This document shows, one piece after another, positions 1 to 9,107 of a DNA stretch of 64,000 nucleotides. How positions within the stretch are numbered: position 1 is the first letter of the stretch; each line of letters opens with the position of its first letter. The translations under genes were made by a program, and so were the position numbers. The notes beneath the pieces are model-generated. The model was not told where the DNA came from, searched no databases, and worked only from the letters and a program-made list of their open reading frames with translations. Source of the DNA: Sulfitobacter pontiacus (GTDB lineage Bacteria; Pseudomonadota; Alphaproteobacteria; Rhodobacterales; Rhodobacteraceae); contig NZ_CP160849.1 of the NCBI RefSeq assembly GCF_040790665.1, positions 2,629,501 through 2,693,500 on the forward strand, in the 5' to 3' direction.

Positions 1-167
1 GCGATATAGACCCGTGTCCCCTCGGGCAGCAGATCGCGGAAGTCTTCGACCTTTTCCGCCGTGCGGGGCATCACCTCGATCGAGTAGTCGCGCAAAAAAT
101 CCGCGACCTCGGGGGTAGGCAGATCGGACACGGGGGCTTCTTTGCGCCGGAAGTTCAAAAGGGACAT
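1..167 (-). CDS. Methylenetetrahydrofolate reductase-like protein, N-terminal part (runs off the window)
   Basis: The reading frame is open to the window edge and gives about 55 residues beginning MSLLNFRRKEAPVSDLPTP and continuing to EVMPRTAEKVEDFRDLLPEG. From memory, this start resembles the MetF-like reductase that in Rhodobacterales sits beside the PF13769 protein and corrinoid methyltransferase genes, feeding methyl groups into folate. The catalytic part lies outside the window, so the identification rests on the N-terminus and the neighbour. The ATG at 167 is preferred because AAAGAA lies six bases upstream; in-frame ATGs at 173 and 182 are possible. It lies 48 bases downstream of the PF13769 gene on the same strand, so they are probably cotranscribed. 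Confidence 0.55.
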   Translation of the reverse strand, partial: MSLLNFRRKEAPVSDLPTPEVADFLRDYSIEVMPRTAEKVEDFRDLLPEGTRVYI

Positions 168-215
168 GAGCATTTCTTTCATGAAGGGATCAACTTTTGC
201 ACCGGCAACGAGCGG

Positions 216-512
216 TCAGGCCCAGCCGTCATTGGCAATCAGCGTCTTGATGCGGTCACGGTCGAACTCTGCGTCGATGCGCGCGACCTCTGCATCGGCC
301 ACGGCGTCGGCTTCGCCGTCGACCGTATAGGGATCGGCCTTGCGCCATTCGGCCAGATAGGCATCGCTGTCATCCGCGCCGATTTTCATCGCGGCACGGT
401 CGATGGCCTGTTCGAACCGTTCGGGCAGCGGACGCTTGGACCCGCGACGGCCTTTGCCGACGATGACCTGCGCAGGAATATCACGCCAATAGACGATGGT
501 AACTTCGGGCAT
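216..512 (-). CDS. Virulence factor domain protein (PF13769 type)
   Basis: The 98-residue protein begins MPEVTIVYWRDIPAQVIVGKGRRG and has no signal peptide or membrane segment. The VTIVYWRDIPAQV start followed by a basic stretch (GRRGSKRPLPERFEQAIDRAAMK) is characteristic of the Pfam Virulence_fact family, named after part of a staphylococcal virulence protein. Its biochemical role is unknown. In Rhodobacterales I associate it with corrinoid/tetrahydrofolate methyl-transfer genes, and the metF-like gene directly downstream agrees with that. The start is supported by AGAGGAA six bases upstream. A role in one-carbon metabolism rather than virulence is inference from context. Confidence 0.75.
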   Translation of the reverse strand: MPEVTIVYWRDIPAQVIVGKGRRGSKRPLPERFEQAIDRAAMKIGADDSDAYLAEWRKADPYTVDGEADAVADAEVARIDAEFDRDRIKTLIANDGWA

Positions 513-773
513 GATTGATTCCTCTGCTGTGCATGTTTTTCTTAGCGGCTGTTGATCTGTCCCCGTCGCCGTTTTTCGACATTCAGAACGGCGTCTGCGA
601 CGTGGTCACACTACAGCGCGCGACCGCGACAGGCGAGGGGGGCGGGGCGTCATAATTCTCAAGATGGTTGTGAGGGCGACTATAAGCTAACGCTGCCGGA
701 TCTCTGGTTTCCCGCTTGCCCCTTGCCCGCAGAAACATTACCTTGGGGGCAACTCAATATGAAAGGCGCAATC

Positions 774-1889
774 ATGGCGCCACAGCGTCCCAAAGGTGCG
801 GGCGCGCTCGATGTACCGCCGGCTCTGAGCCCCGCGCCAGTTCCGCCCAGATCGACCGAACTTTATGCGGCCCTTGATCTGGGCACAAATAGTTGTCGCA
901 TGCTGATCGCACAGCCAAAAGGCAGCGGTTTCCATGTCGTCGATAGCTTCTCGAAGTCTGTCCAGCTTGGGGCAGGGCTTGAGAAAACCGGGCGATTGTC
1001 GCGCGGATCGATGACGCGTACCATTCAGGCATTGCGGATTTGCCAGCAAAAGCTGCGCCGTAACAAGGTGCGGCGGATGCGGCTTGTCGCGACCGAGGCG
1101 TGCCGCCGTGCCGCCAACGGTGCGGAATTCATGCAGCGTATCCAGCGCGAGACAGGGCTCAAGCTTGATATCATCAAGCCCGAGGAAGAAGCCCAGCTTG
1201 CCGTGATTTCCTGCGCGCCGCTGGTGAACCGCAAGACCCACAACCTGCTGGTGGTGGATATTGGCGGCGGTTCGACCGAATTGGTCTGGATCGACATCTC
1301 TAAGGTGCCAAAGGCGGATCGTGCGCAATCCATCATGCGGCTGCATGGGGGCTTCCATCAGGCGAAAACAGACGTGCCCGCCGCGCGTGTGGTCGACTGG
1401 ATCAGCGTGCCTTTGGGCGTGGCGACCTTGCGCGATCAATTCTCTGATGTGGAAGACGACGCCGCACGCTTTGCCTTGATGAGCTGGTTCTTCGAGGAGA
1501 ACCTGACCGACTTCACCCCTTATCAGTCGATCCAGTCGCAGGACCATTTCCAGATTGTCGGCACCTCGGGCACGGTCACCACTGTTGCTGCCAGCCATTT
1601 GGGGCTAAAGCGCTACGACCGGACAAAGGTGGACGGGCTTCGCATGACCTCGGCGCAGATCGACAAGGTGATCCATTCCTATCTTGCGATGGGGCCGGGG
1701 GGGCGGCGTGCCGATCCGCGTATCGGGCTGGACCGTCAGGCGTTGATCATGTCGGGGGCCGCGATTTTGCAGGCGTTGATGCGGTGCTGGCCGACGGATA
1801 GATTAAGTGTTGCAGACCGTGGTCTGCGCGAGGGGCTGCTATATGCCCAGATGAGCGCGGATGGCGTTTTGGAAGAAGGATTAGGCTGA
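774..1889 (+). CDS. Ppx/GppA family exopolyphosphatase / pppGpp phosphatase
   Basis: This is a 371-residue ASKHA-fold phosphatase. The phosphate-1 motif [12 protein letters not shown] is near residue 32, the phosphate-2 motif [13 protein letters not shown] near residue 160, and [11 protein letters not shown] near residue 262. The family hydrolyses polyphosphate or the terminal phosphate of pppGpp in the cytoplasm. At about 370 residues it is the short two-domain form, without the C-terminal HD-like domains of E. coli Ppx, so the preferred substrate cannot be settled. The ATG at 774 is chosen because GAAAGG lies seven bases upstream; an ATG at 759 would add MKGAI. Its stop overlaps the rlmE start by one base (TGATG), which indicates translational coupling. 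Confidence 0.88.
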   Translation: MAPQRPKGAGALDVPPALSPAPVPPRSTELYAALDLGTNSCRMLIAQPKGSGFHVVDSFSKSVQLGAGLEKTGRLSRGSMTRTIQALRICQQKLRRNKVRRMRLVATEACRRAANGAEFMQRIQRETGLKLDIIKPEEEAQLAVISCAPLVNRKTHNLLVVDIGGGSTELVWIDISKVPKADRAQSIMRLHGGFHQAKTDVPAARVVDWISVPLGVATLRDQFSDVEDDAARFALMSWFFEENLTDFTPYQSIQSQDHFQIVGTSGTVTTVAASHLGLKRYDRTKVDGLRMTSAQIDKVIHSYLAMGPGGRRADPRIGLDRQALIMSGAAILQALMRCWPTDRLSVADRGLREGLLYAQMSADGVLEEGLG

Positions 1890-2677
1890 TGGCGAAAACT
1901 CCGACAGGCAAGACGCCCACGGGCGGTGCGTCGGGCGGGAAGACCCCCACTGGCAAGAATACATCAGGGCGCGGCCAGCGTGACCTCAAGGTCAAGGTCA
2001 AGTCGGCCCGCGGGCGCAAGCTAAGCTCGACCCGTTGGTTGCAGCGGCAGTTGAACGATCCTTATGTCAAACGCGCCAATGCCGAAGGGTATCGCGGGCG
2101 CGCGGCTTACAAGATCATGGAGCTCGACGACAAATACCGCTTTCTGGTGCCCGGTGCGCGGGTGGTCGACCTTGGCGCGGCCCCCGGTGGCTGGTGTCAG
2201 GTCGCGGTCAAACGCTGTAACGTTCTGGGCGAGAAAAAGGGCAAGAACGTCGGGACCATTCTGGGGATCGACCTGCAAGAGATGGAGCCGATTGCAGGCT
2301 GCGAATTGCACCAGCTTGATTTCATGGAAGACGACGCGGACGAGATCGTCAAAGGCTGGCTGGGGGGCAAGGCCGATGTCGTGATGTCTGACATGGCGGC
2401 GTCAAGCTCGGGCCACAAACAGACCGACCACAACCGGATCATCGCGCTGTGCGAAGCTGCGGCGTATTTTGCTTTTGACGTGCTTGAGGATGGCGGCACG
2501 TTTGTCGCGAAAGTGCTGGCCGGCGGGGCGGAGGGCGACTTGCAACAGCTCCTCAAACGTCGGTTTACCAAGGTCGCCAATATCAAACCCCCCGCCAGCC
2601 GGTCCGACAGTTCCGAGAAATTCGTGGTCGCCACCGGTTTCAAAGGGGCGCTACCCGAAGACCAAGAGAATCTGTAG
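1889..2677 (+). CDS. rlmE: 23S rRNA 2'-O-ribose methyltransferase (U2552), RlmE/FtsJ
   Basis: The 262-residue protein methylates the 2'-OH of U2552 in the 23S A-loop late in 50S assembly. A basic low-complexity N-terminus of about 45 residues, with repeated [14 protein letters not shown] units, precedes the fold. [18 protein letters not shown] sequence and YRGRAAYKI begin the fold, with the first catalytic Lys in RAAYK. The SAM loop is [23 protein letters not shown] carries the catalytic Asp, and FVAKVLAGG and SSEKFVVA supply the remaining Lys and Glu of the K-D-K-E tetrad. The Lys-rich tail-like N-terminus is longer than in E. coli (209 residues) and may bind rRNA. It is coupled to the ppx/gppA gene and followed by a strong terminator. 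Confidence 0.95.
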   Translation: MAKTPTGKTPTGGASGGKTPTGKNTSGRGQRDLKVKVKSARGRKLSSTRWLQRQLNDPYVKRANAEGYRGRAAYKIMELDDKYRFLVPGARVVDLGAAPGGWCQVAVKRCNVLGEKKGKNVGTILGIDLQEMEPIAGCELHQLDFMEDDADEIVKGWLGGKADVVMSDMAASSSGHKQTDHNRIIALCEAAAYFAFDVLEDGGTFVAKVLAGGAEGDLQQLLKRRFTKVANIKPPASRSDSSEKFVVATGFKGALPEDQENL

Positions 2678-2717
2678 GCCCCGCACCGCCCCAAGGCGCG
2701 CGGAATTATCAAATGTG

Positions 2718-2749
2718 ATGCGGCAGTTAGACGACTGCCGCATTTTTTT
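2718..2749 (+). terminator. Rho-independent terminator after rlmE
   Basis: A perfect 10-bp stem (ATGCGGCAGT at 2718-2727, ACTGCCGCAT at 2734-2743) with a six-base loop runs straight into seven T residues. It closes the ppx/gppA-rlmE operon 40 bases after the rlmE stop. Confidence 0.92.
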
Positions 2750-2926
2750 GTGCGGTGGATGCGGTTGCTCTCTTACATATTCGTGAAATGGACCTAAATT
2801 GGAACATCGCGCCGCGGCAAAGTTCAATTGCTGCGACAAGAAGCCCTCATAAATCCGTATTTTTCCATCGCAATTTTCGAAAAGAGGGCTGGTCGTTTTG
2901 GCGTGGCTCATGACATAGTTGCGGCC

Positions 2927-5788
2927 ATGTCTTTGTTCCTGATTATAGCCCTCCCGTTTCTTGGCGCCTTGCTGCCCGGCCTGATGTATCAGGCAGGCCG
3001 TCAAAGCTGCTTTTTGGTGACCTTTCTGGTGACGGCCTGCGCCGCGATCGGCCTTGCGACACATGCACCGGCCGTTCTTGCAGGCGAGGTCGTGACCGCT
3101 AGCCTCTCGTGGCTGCCGCAGCTGGGGTTGAATGTGAACCTGTTCCTCGACCCGCTGGGGTTGATGTTCGCGGGTCTGATCCTTGGCATCGGGATGCTGA
3201 TTATCCTTTATGCGCGGTTCTACCTGTCGCGTGACGACAATATGGGCGCGTTCTTTACCTATCTGCTGCTGTTCCAAGGTGCGATGGTCGGGATTGTTCT
3301 GTCGGATAACATCTTGATGTTGCTCATTTTCTGGGAGCTGACGTCGCTGTCGTCCTTCCTGCTGATCGGGTTCTGGAAGCATCTGCCCGAAGGGCGTCAG
3401 GGCGCGCGTATGGCCCTGACCGTGACGGGGATGGGCGGTCTGGCGATGATCGGTGGCATGCTGCTGTTGGGGCAGATCGTGGGCAGTTATGACCTGACCG
3501 TGATCCTTGAGAACCGCGAGCTTATCCAAGCGTCGCCGTTGTATCTGCCTGCGCTGATCCTGATCCTGCTGGGCTGTTTCACCAAATCCGCTCAGTTTCC
3601 TTTCCACTTCTGGCTGCCGCACGCTATGGCGGCCCCGACGCCTGTGTCGGCCTATCTGCACTCTGCCACGATGGTGAAGGCGGGGCTGTTCCTGATGGCG
3701 CGCATGTGGCCGGTGCTGTCGGGTACTGAAATCTGGATCGTGCTGGTCTGCTCTGCCGGGTTGATCACGATGGTGCTTGGCGCGCTAATCGCGATTTTCA
3801 AAAACGACCTCAAGGCGCTGCTGGCATTTTCCACCGTGTCGCATCTGGGGCTGATCACCTTCCTGCTGGGCACGGGCACCTCCTTTGGGGCGATGGCGGC
3901 GGTGTTCCACATTCTGAACCACGCGAGCTTTAAGGCCGCCTTGTTCATGAGCGCTGGCATCGTGGATCACGCGGTGCACACGCGCGATATGACCCGACTG
4001 GGGGGCTTGCGCCGTCTGATGCCGATCACCTTTGCGATTGCCACGTTGGCCGCATTGTCGATGGCGGGTATCCCGTTGCTGAACGGGTTCCTGTCCAAAG
4101 AGATGATGCTGGAAGAGGCGCTGCACACCACGCTGTTCGGCTCGCCCTATCTGGTGGCGGCAGTGGCAACGCTCGGCGCGCTTTTCTCGGCCGCGTATAG
4201 CTTCCGGTTTATTGCGCATACCTTCTTGGGCAAAGAGCGGAACGATTACCCCGCCAAACCCCACGACCCCGAGGTTGGGCTGTGGATTTCCCCCGCCTTG
4301 CTGATCATCCCCGTGATCGTGATCGGTGTGGCACCGTTCCTGGCTGAACCCTTTGTGCGCACCGTGACCCAAGCGGTCATCGGCTCTGCCGCTGAGATGC
4401 CAAGCGCGCATATCAAGCTGTGGCACGGCTTCGTGCCCGCCCTCGGCATGTCGGCGATTGCTGTGGTGGGTGGTTTGCTGCTGCTCGCCGCCTTCGGCCC
4501 GCTGGCGCGTCTTTGGGCCGCCACCCCGCGCCCCGAGGCCAAGGACATCTTTGACCGTATCATCGCCGCGGCCGTGGGTCTTGCCAGTCTGGTATCGGAG
4601 CGGCTGCACAACGGGTCCTTTACCCGCTACGCCGCCGTCTTCGTGACCGCCGTCGTCGCCATCGGGGCGCATGCGTGGTTTACCGGTACCGATGGCGCCC
4701 CCGCACGCGAGATGCTGCCCATCACGCCCGTCGGCTTTGCCGGTTGGCTGATGCTGATGATCGCGACGGGTTTCCTTGTGACGGTGCACCGCAACCGTCT
4801 GGCGGTTCTGATCCTGATGGGGATTATCGGCTTGATGGTATCGGTCGGGTTCAACTATTTCTCGGCCCCGGATCTGGCGCTCACGCAGATCTCGGTCGAG
4901 GTGGTGACGATTGTCCTGTTGTTGCTGGCGCTCAACTTCATGCCCAACAGCACGCCTAAGGAAAGCACCATTCTGCACCGCAGCCGCGATATCGTGGTAT
5001 CGGGTGTGGCAGGGCTGGCGGCAGCGGGCCTGATCTATTCGATCCTGATGTCGGATTTCCCGATTGCCTCTATCGCTGATTACCACCTTGCCAATTCCTA
5101 CAAAGGCGGCGGCGGCACCAATGTGGTCAACGTGATCCTCGTGGATTTCCGCGGCTTCGACACCTTTGGCGAGATCATCGTTCTGGGGATCGCCGCGCTG
5201 GTGATCTATGCGCTGACAGAGGCGCTGATGTCCGGCCCTGTGCGCGCGCGTCTGCTGAACCGTGGCTATGAGGAAGAGCGCGCGGGCGATGCGCATCCGC
5301 TGATGATGGTGGTGCTGACACGCGTGTTGATGCCCGTGGTCCTGCTGGTCGGTGTCTATATCTTCCTGCGCGGTCACAACGAACCGGGCGGTGGTTTTGT
5401 CGCCGGTCTGGTGGTCGCGATCGCGGTCGTGATGCAATATATGGCCAGCGGCTTTGCTTGGGCGGACAAGCGCCAGCGCTATCATTACCACGGGATCATC
5501 GGGGCAGGGGTGCTTTGCGCGGGTCTGACCGGTATCGGTGCGTGGTTTGCCGGTGCGCCGTTCCTGTCCTCTGCCTTTGGCTACTTCCGCATCCCCCCGA
5601 TGGAGAAATTCGAGCTCGCCACCGCTATGGGCTTTGACCTTGGGGTCTTCCTCGCTGTTGTCGGCGCGGTGATGCTGTCGCTTGAAAGTTTCTCGCGCTT
5701 GGGCCGTCGCGCCGGCATCGAGGAAAGCGAACACGCAATGGATATCGACCCGTCACGGGATGAACCGAAAACCGAGACGGAGACCTGA
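2927..5788 (+). CDS. mrpA: Mrp/Pha monovalent cation/H+ antiporter, fused subunits A and B
   Basis: This 953-residue polytopic inner-membrane protein is the largest subunit of the multisubunit Na+(K+)/H+ antiporter. The N-terminal ~640 residues are NuoL-like; ELTSLSSFLLIGFW, KSAQFPFHFWLPHAMAAPTPVSAYLHSATMVKAG and HILNHASFKAALFM are typical antiporter-module motifs with membrane Lys and Glu. The C-terminal third contains the MnhB domain, including LTRVLMPVVLLVGVYIFLRGHNEPGGGFVAG, so MrpB is fused to MrpA as in rhizobial PhaA. The ATG at 2927 gives the expected N-terminus MSLFLIIALPFLGALLPG; a longer frame to 2828 adds an unlikely hydrophilic leader. It begins the six-gene mrp operon and ends one base before mrpC. 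The likely role is pH and sodium homeostasis. Confidence 0.95.
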   Translation: MSLFLIIALPFLGALLPGLMYQAGRQSCFLVTFLVTACAAIGLATHAPAVLAGEVVTASLSWLPQLGLNVNLFLDPLGLMFAGLILGIGMLIILYARFYLSRDDNMGAFFTYLLLFQGAMVGIVLSDNILMLLIFWELTSLSSFLLIGFWKHLPEGRQGARMALTVTGMGGLAMIGGMLLLGQIVGSYDLTVILENRELIQASPLYLPALILILLGCFTKSAQFPFHFWLPHAMAAPTPVSAYLHSATMVKAGLFLMARMWPVLSGTEIWIVLVCSAGLITMVLGALIAIFKNDLKALLAFSTVSHLGLITFLLGTGTSFGAMAAVFHILNHASFKAALFMSAGIVDHAVHTRDMTRLGGLRRLMPITFAIATLAALSMAGIPLLNGFLSKEMMLEEALHTTLFGSPYLVAAVATLGALFSAAYSFRFIAHTFLGKERNDYPAKPHDPEVGLWISPALLIIPVIVIGVAPFLAEPFVRTVTQAVIGSAAEMPSAHIKLWHGFVPALGMSAIAVVGGLLLLAAFGPLARLWAATPRPEAKDIFDRIIAAAVGLASLVSERLHNGSFTRYAAVFVTAVVAIGAHAWFTGTDGAPAREMLPITPVGFAGWLMLMIATGFLVTVHRNRLAVLILMGIIGLMVSVGFNYFSAPDLALTQISVEVVTIVLLLLALNFMPNSTPKESTILHRSRDIVVSGVAGLAAAGLIYSILMSDFPIASIADYHLANSYKGGGGTNVVNVILVDFRGFDTFGEIIVLGIAALVIYALTEALMSGPVRARLLNRGYEEERAGDAHPLMMVVLTRVLMPVVLLVGVYIFLRGHNEPGGGFVAGLVVAIAVVMQYMASGFAWADKRQRYHYHGIIGAGVLCAGLTGIGAWFAGAPFLSSAFGYFRIPPMEKFELATAMGFDLGVFLAVVGAVMLSLESFSRLGRRAGIEESEHAMDIDPSRDEPKTETET

Positions 5789-5789
5789 T

Positions 5790-6167
5790 ATGGAGCTTTT
5801 AGTCGCGTCCGCCATTGGCGTTCTCACCGCTGCCGGGATCTATCTTATCCTGCGCCTGCGTACCTTTCCCGTGATCATCGGCACCTCGCTGATCAGCTAT
5901 GCGGTCAATGTGTTCCTGTTCGCCTCCGGGCGGCTGGCGTTGAACGCCCCACCGATCCTGCGCGACGGGGTCGAGGTCTATACCGATCCGCTGCCCCAAG
6001 CGCTGGTGCTGACGGCGATCGTGATCTCCTTTGGGATGACAGCCGTGGTCGTGATGATCGCGGTCGGGTCCTACCTCAGTGCGGGCGATGATCTGGTCAA
6101 CGAACCCGACACGCTGGCCGGAGCCGATACCGCAGAACCCTCTCCACGCGGAGGAGGCCCGGCATGA
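5790..6167 (+). CDS. mrpC: Mrp antiporter subunit C (NuoK-like)
   Basis: This 125-residue membrane protein has three predicted helices and is homologous to NuoK. Segments such as LLVASAIGVLTAAGIYLILRL, VIIGTSLISYAVNVFLFASG and ALVLTAIVISFGMTAVVVMIAV match family signatures. The tail after residue ~103 is hydrophilic and acidic. The start lies one base after the mrpA stop, and the stop overlaps the mrpD start (ATGA at 6164-6167), so the three subunits are translationally coupled. In the complex it sits between the antiporter-like A and D subunits. Confidence 0.93.
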   Translation: MELLVASAIGVLTAAGIYLILRLRTFPVIIGTSLISYAVNVFLFASGRLALNAPPILRDGVEVYTDPLPQALVLTAIVISFGMTAVVVMIAVGSYLSAGDDLVNEPDTLAGADTAEPSPRGGGPA

Positions 6168-7810
6168 CCCATTGGCTTATTCTTCCGATTGTTCTGCCAG
6201 CCATGCTGGCGGCGTTCATGGTGCTGGCCGCGCGCTATCACCTGCTGATCCAACGGGTGCTGTCCGTTACGGGCACGCTGGGACTGCTGGCACTGGCGCT
6301 TGGGCTGTTCTGGCAAGCCTCTGACGGGACGGTCAGCCTGTACCAGCTTGGCAACTGGGCGGCACCTTTCGGTATCGTGCTGGTCGCGGATCGTCTGTCG
6401 ACGCTCATGGTCCTGCTGACCTGTGTGCTGGCCGTGCCGGTGCTGCTTTATGCGATCGGGTCGGGCTGGGATAACCGCGGGCGGCATTTCCATCCGCTGT
6501 TCCAATTCCAGCTTATGGGCATTCTCGGGGCCTTCCTGACGGGCGACGCCTTCAACCTGTTCGTTTTCTTCGAAGTGTTGCTGATCGCCTCTTACGGGTT
6601 GATGATCCACGCGGGCGGGCAACGGCGTCTGCGCGCGGGGACGCAATATGTGCTGTATAACCTGCTGGGCTCGACCCTGTTCCTCTTTGCCCTTGGTACG
6701 ATCTATGCCGAGACAGGCACGCTGAACATGGCCGATCTGGCGATGCGCGTGGCGACGCTGGATGCGGGTGATGGTGCGGGTATCCGCGTTGCTGCCGTGC
6801 TGTTGCTGCTGGTCTTTGCGGTCAAGGCCGCGATCCTGCCGCTGCATTTCTGGCTGCCCGCCAGCTATAGCGAGGCACCGGCCCCCGTGGCGGCGCTGTT
6901 CGCGATCATGACCAAGGTCGGAGCCTATTGTATCATCCGTTTCTACACGCTGGTTTTCCCCCCCGATCTTGAGATCACGCAGGGGCTGTTTGATGTCTGG
7001 CTGATGCCTGCCGCGCTGCTGACCGTCGCCCTTGGTATGGCGGGCGTGTTGGGGGCCAAAAGAGCCGACCGCATGGTCGCGTTCTCGGTGATCGGGTCGA
7101 TGGGCATGCTGCTGGCCGCTGTGTCGGTCTTTACCCCTGCCGGTATTTCCGCCGCCCTTTACTATGCGATCCATTCCACTTTTGCCGCCGCAGCGCTGTT
7201 CTTGCTGATCGACGTGATCCGCAGCCGTCGCGGCGCGGCCGAGGTGTCCTTTGTAGATGCGCCGCCGCTGGCAGGTGGGGCGCTTGTCGCGGGTATGTTC
7301 TTTGTCGCGGCGATTGCGATGACCGGTCTGCCGCCGCTCTCGGGCTTTCTGGGCAAACTGCTGATCCTTGACGCGGCACGCAGCGCTGACCTGATGTGGT
7401 GGGTCTGGGGTGTAATCCTTGTCGGGTCGCTGATCGCGGTTGTTGGTTTCTCCCGCGCGGGGAGCCAGATTTTCTGGAAAGCGCACCAGTCCGCCCCAGA
7501 ACCTGCCGAGGGTGATGAGGCGCCGGTTGTTGCCGAGGGGCAGGGCGTCTTGCCGATGGTGGCCATTGGCGGGTTGCTCGCCCTGCTTGTCGCGCTGACC
7601 GTTGCGGCGGGGCCCATGACCCGCGTGCTGAATGCGACCGCTGCCCAGCTGTTTAACCCCGAACGCTATCTTGCGGTGGTCCTGACCACGCCGGGTAAAG
7701 AGATCACGGACCATCACGCAAAGGATGACCACGGCGCTGCCGAAGGATCAGTCGATGCGACAGAGGACCACGGCGCAGAGGATGCCGCCGCACCAGAAAA
7801 GGATCACTGA
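6164..7810 (+). CDS. mrpD: Mrp antiporter subunit D (NuoM/N-like)
   Basis: This 548-residue polytopic membrane protein is homologous to NuoM/NuoN. Characteristic motifs are FNLFVFFEVLLIASYGLM (membrane Glu), KAAILPLHFWLPASYSEAPAPVAALFAIMTKVGAYCIIR and TGLPPLSGFLGKLLIL. The C-terminal ~45 residues are rich in His, Asp, Glu and Lys (TDHHAKDDHGA, VDATEDHGAED), an unusual charged cytoplasmic tail that could bind metal or respond to pH; that is inference. The start overlaps mrpC by four bases and mrpE follows one base after the stop. Confidence 0.95.
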   Translation: MTHWLILPIVLPAMLAAFMVLAARYHLLIQRVLSVTGTLGLLALALGLFWQASDGTVSLYQLGNWAAPFGIVLVADRLSTLMVLLTCVLAVPVLLYAIGSGWDNRGRHFHPLFQFQLMGILGAFLTGDAFNLFVFFEVLLIASYGLMIHAGGQRRLRAGTQYVLYNLLGSTLFLFALGTIYAETGTLNMADLAMRVATLDAGDGAGIRVAAVLLLLVFAVKAAILPLHFWLPASYSEAPAPVAALFAIMTKVGAYCIIRFYTLVFPPDLEITQGLFDVWLMPAALLTVALGMAGVLGAKRADRMVAFSVIGSMGMLLAAVSVFTPAGISAALYYAIHSTFAAAALFLLIDVIRSRRGAAEVSFVDAPPLAGGALVAGMFFVAAIAMTGLPPLSGFLGKLLILDAARSADLMWWVWGVILVGSLIAVVGFSRAGSQIFWKAHQSAPEPAEGDEAPVVAEGQGVLPMVAIGGLLALLVALTVAAGPMTRVLNATAAQLFNPERYLAVVLTTPGKEITDHHAKDDHGAAEGSVDATEDHGAEDAAAPEKDH

Positions 7811-7811
7811 T

Positions 7812-8303
7812 ATGTTGTCCCGACTGCTTCCGCACCCGATGCTGACGGCGATCCTCGCGATTGCCTGGTGTCTGCTGGTCAATGAAATCAAGCTTGGCAC
7901 AATTGTCTTTGGTGTCATTCTGGGGCTGCTGATCCCGATTGCCACCGCGGCCTATTGGCCTGACCGCCCGCCGGTCGCAAAACCGGTCAAGCTTCTGGGC
8001 TATCTGATCATGGTCATGTGGGATATTCTGGTCGCCAACGTCGTGGTCGCGATGATCGTCCTGTTCAAGTCCAACAAGAACATGCGCCCCGCCTGGGTCG
8101 TCATCCCGCTAGAACTGCGCACCCCCGAGGCGATCACCCTGCTGGCGGGGACAATCACCCTCACGCCCGGTACGGTGTCGGCGGATGTGTCCGAAGACGG
8201 GAAAGCTTTGCTGGTCCATGCGCTGGATGCAGAAAACCCTGACGCGGTGCGTGACGATATCAAACAGCGCTACGAGCGTCGCCTGAAGGAGATTTTCGAA
8301 TGA
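7812..8303 (+). CDS. mrpE: Mrp antiporter subunit E
   Basis: This 163-residue protein has an N-terminal membrane region (LTAILAIAWCLLVNEI, IVFGVILGLLIPIATAAYW, LLGYLIMVMWDILVANVVVAMIVL). It is followed by the conserved MnhE cytoplasmic part with VIPLELRTPEAITLLAGTITLTPGT. Length and order fit the family. The ATG at 7812, one base after the mrpD stop, is chosen over an upstream ATG at 7725 that would lie inside mrpD. The stop overlaps mrpF by four bases (ATGA). MrpE is not antiporter-like itself but is needed for full activity in characterised systems. Confidence 0.93.
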   Translation: MLSRLLPHPMLTAILAIAWCLLVNEIKLGTIVFGVILGLLIPIATAAYWPDRPPVAKPVKLLGYLIMVMWDILVANVVVAMIVLFKSNKNMRPAWVVIPLELRTPEAITLLAGTITLTPGTVSADVSEDGKALLVHALDAENPDAVRDDIKQRYERRLKEIFE

Positions 8304-8569
8304 TTCTGATTGCATTGAATATCGCCTTTGTCGCTGTCGCGGTCTCGCAGCTTCTGGCGATGCTGCGGTTGTTGAAAGGCCCCAATACCGGCGACCGTAT
8401 CCTGTCGCTGGATACGATGGTGGTGAATGCGATTGCCCTGATCATCCTGCTGGGGATGCGTTTGGGCACCGACATCTATTTTGAAAGTGCGATGATCTTT
8501 GCCATGCTTGGCTTTGTGTCGACCGTGGCCATCGCGCGCTTTGTACTGCGAGGTGATATCATTGAGTGA
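8300..8569 (+). CDS. mrpF: Mrp antiporter subunit F
   Basis: This 89-residue protein has three predicted membrane helices. The MnhF motif MLRLLKGPNTGDRILSLDT lies between the first and second helices, followed by ALIILLGMRLGTDIYFESAMIFAMLGFVSTVAIARF. It overlaps mrpE by four bases at its start and mrpG by eight bases at its end, consistent with coupled translation. It is a structural subunit of the antiporter complex in the inner membrane. Confidence 0.92.
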   Translation: MILIALNIAFVAVAVSQLLAMLRLLKGPNTGDRILSLDTMVVNAIALIILLGMRLGTDIYFESAMIFAMLGFVSTVAIARFVLRGDIIE

Positions 8570-8921
8570 TCTACCGCTAATCCCCGAAATCATCATCTCG
8601 GCCCTGCTGATCGTGGGCGGGTTCTTTACCCTTGTCGGTTCCATCGGTCTGATCAAGCTCGACAACTGCATGTCCCGTCTGCACGCGCCGACCAAAGCAT
8701 CGACACTGGGCGTGGGGTCGCTGCTGATGGCGGCGATGATCTATTCCTTCGTCTCCGGCACGGGGTCCCTGCACGAGATTCTGGTAATGGCGTTCTTGTT
8801 CGTCACAGCCCCCATTACCGGCAATTTCATCGCCAAGGTGAATTTGCATCGGCTGCATCAGACCAAGGATATGCCGCCAGCGCCCAGTGATCACGTCTGG
8901 GGCACATACTCCGACAAATAA
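8562..8921 (+). CDS. mrpG: Mrp antiporter subunit G (TTG start)
   Basis: The 119-residue product has three membrane helices and the MnhG signature GSIGLIKLDNCMSRLHAPTKASTLGVGSLL. The start is set at TTG 8562, reading LSDLPLIPEIIISAL, because GAGGTG lies six bases upstream and the frame opens within the last codons of mrpF. An ATG at 8499 would require a 71-base overlap with mrpF and add sequence the family lacks. It is the last gene of the operon; a terminator begins seven bases after the stop. Confidence 0.92.
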   Translation: MSDLPLIPEIIISALLIVGGFFTLVGSIGLIKLDNCMSRLHAPTKASTLGVGSLLMAAMIYSFVSGTGSLHEILVMAFLFVTAPITGNFIAKVNLHRLHQTKDMPPAPSDHVWGTYSDK

Positions 8922-8927
8922 GCCAAG

Positions 8928-8953
8928 CCCGCGCCCCAAAGCGCGGGTTTTTT
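8928..8953 (+). terminator. Rho-independent terminator of the mrp operon
   Basis: CCCGCGC (8928-8934) pairs with GCGCGGG (8941-8947) across a six-base loop and is followed by six T residues. Confidence 0.92.
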
Positions 8954-9039
8954 CTTGGGCGCGAGGTAGGTCGGGCAGGGCCTCTGACGGCGGATCAAAG
9001 AAAATTTCAATTTTCCTGCCGATCCATGCAAAACCCCGC

Positions 9040-9068
9040 TTGACGCCATCGCGAGCAAACCCTATCAC
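9040..9068 (+). promoter_or_regulatory. Candidate sigma-70 promoter of the first tRNA-Asp gene
   Basis: TTGACG (9040-9045) and TATCAC (9063-9068) are separated by 17 bases, 40 bases before the tRNA. An AT-rich stretch beginning GAAAATTTC at 9000 lies just upstream and could act as an UP element. The second tRNA-Asp gene shows the same TTGACG and GAAAATTTC arrangement. Confidence 0.6.
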
Positions 9069-9107
9069 CACCAAACGCTTCGACGGCAACGACGAAGTAC
9101 GCAGTGG

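Noticed and set aside
3785..5734. 649-residue minus-strand ORF inside mrpA
   Set aside because: It mirrors the GC-rich codons of mrpA, is full of His, Gln and Arg, has no domain, and mrpA is clearly the real gene.
6071..7732. 553-residue minus-strand ORF over mrpC/mrpD
   Set aside because: Same antisense shadow pattern, with low-complexity Arg/Gln/His composition.
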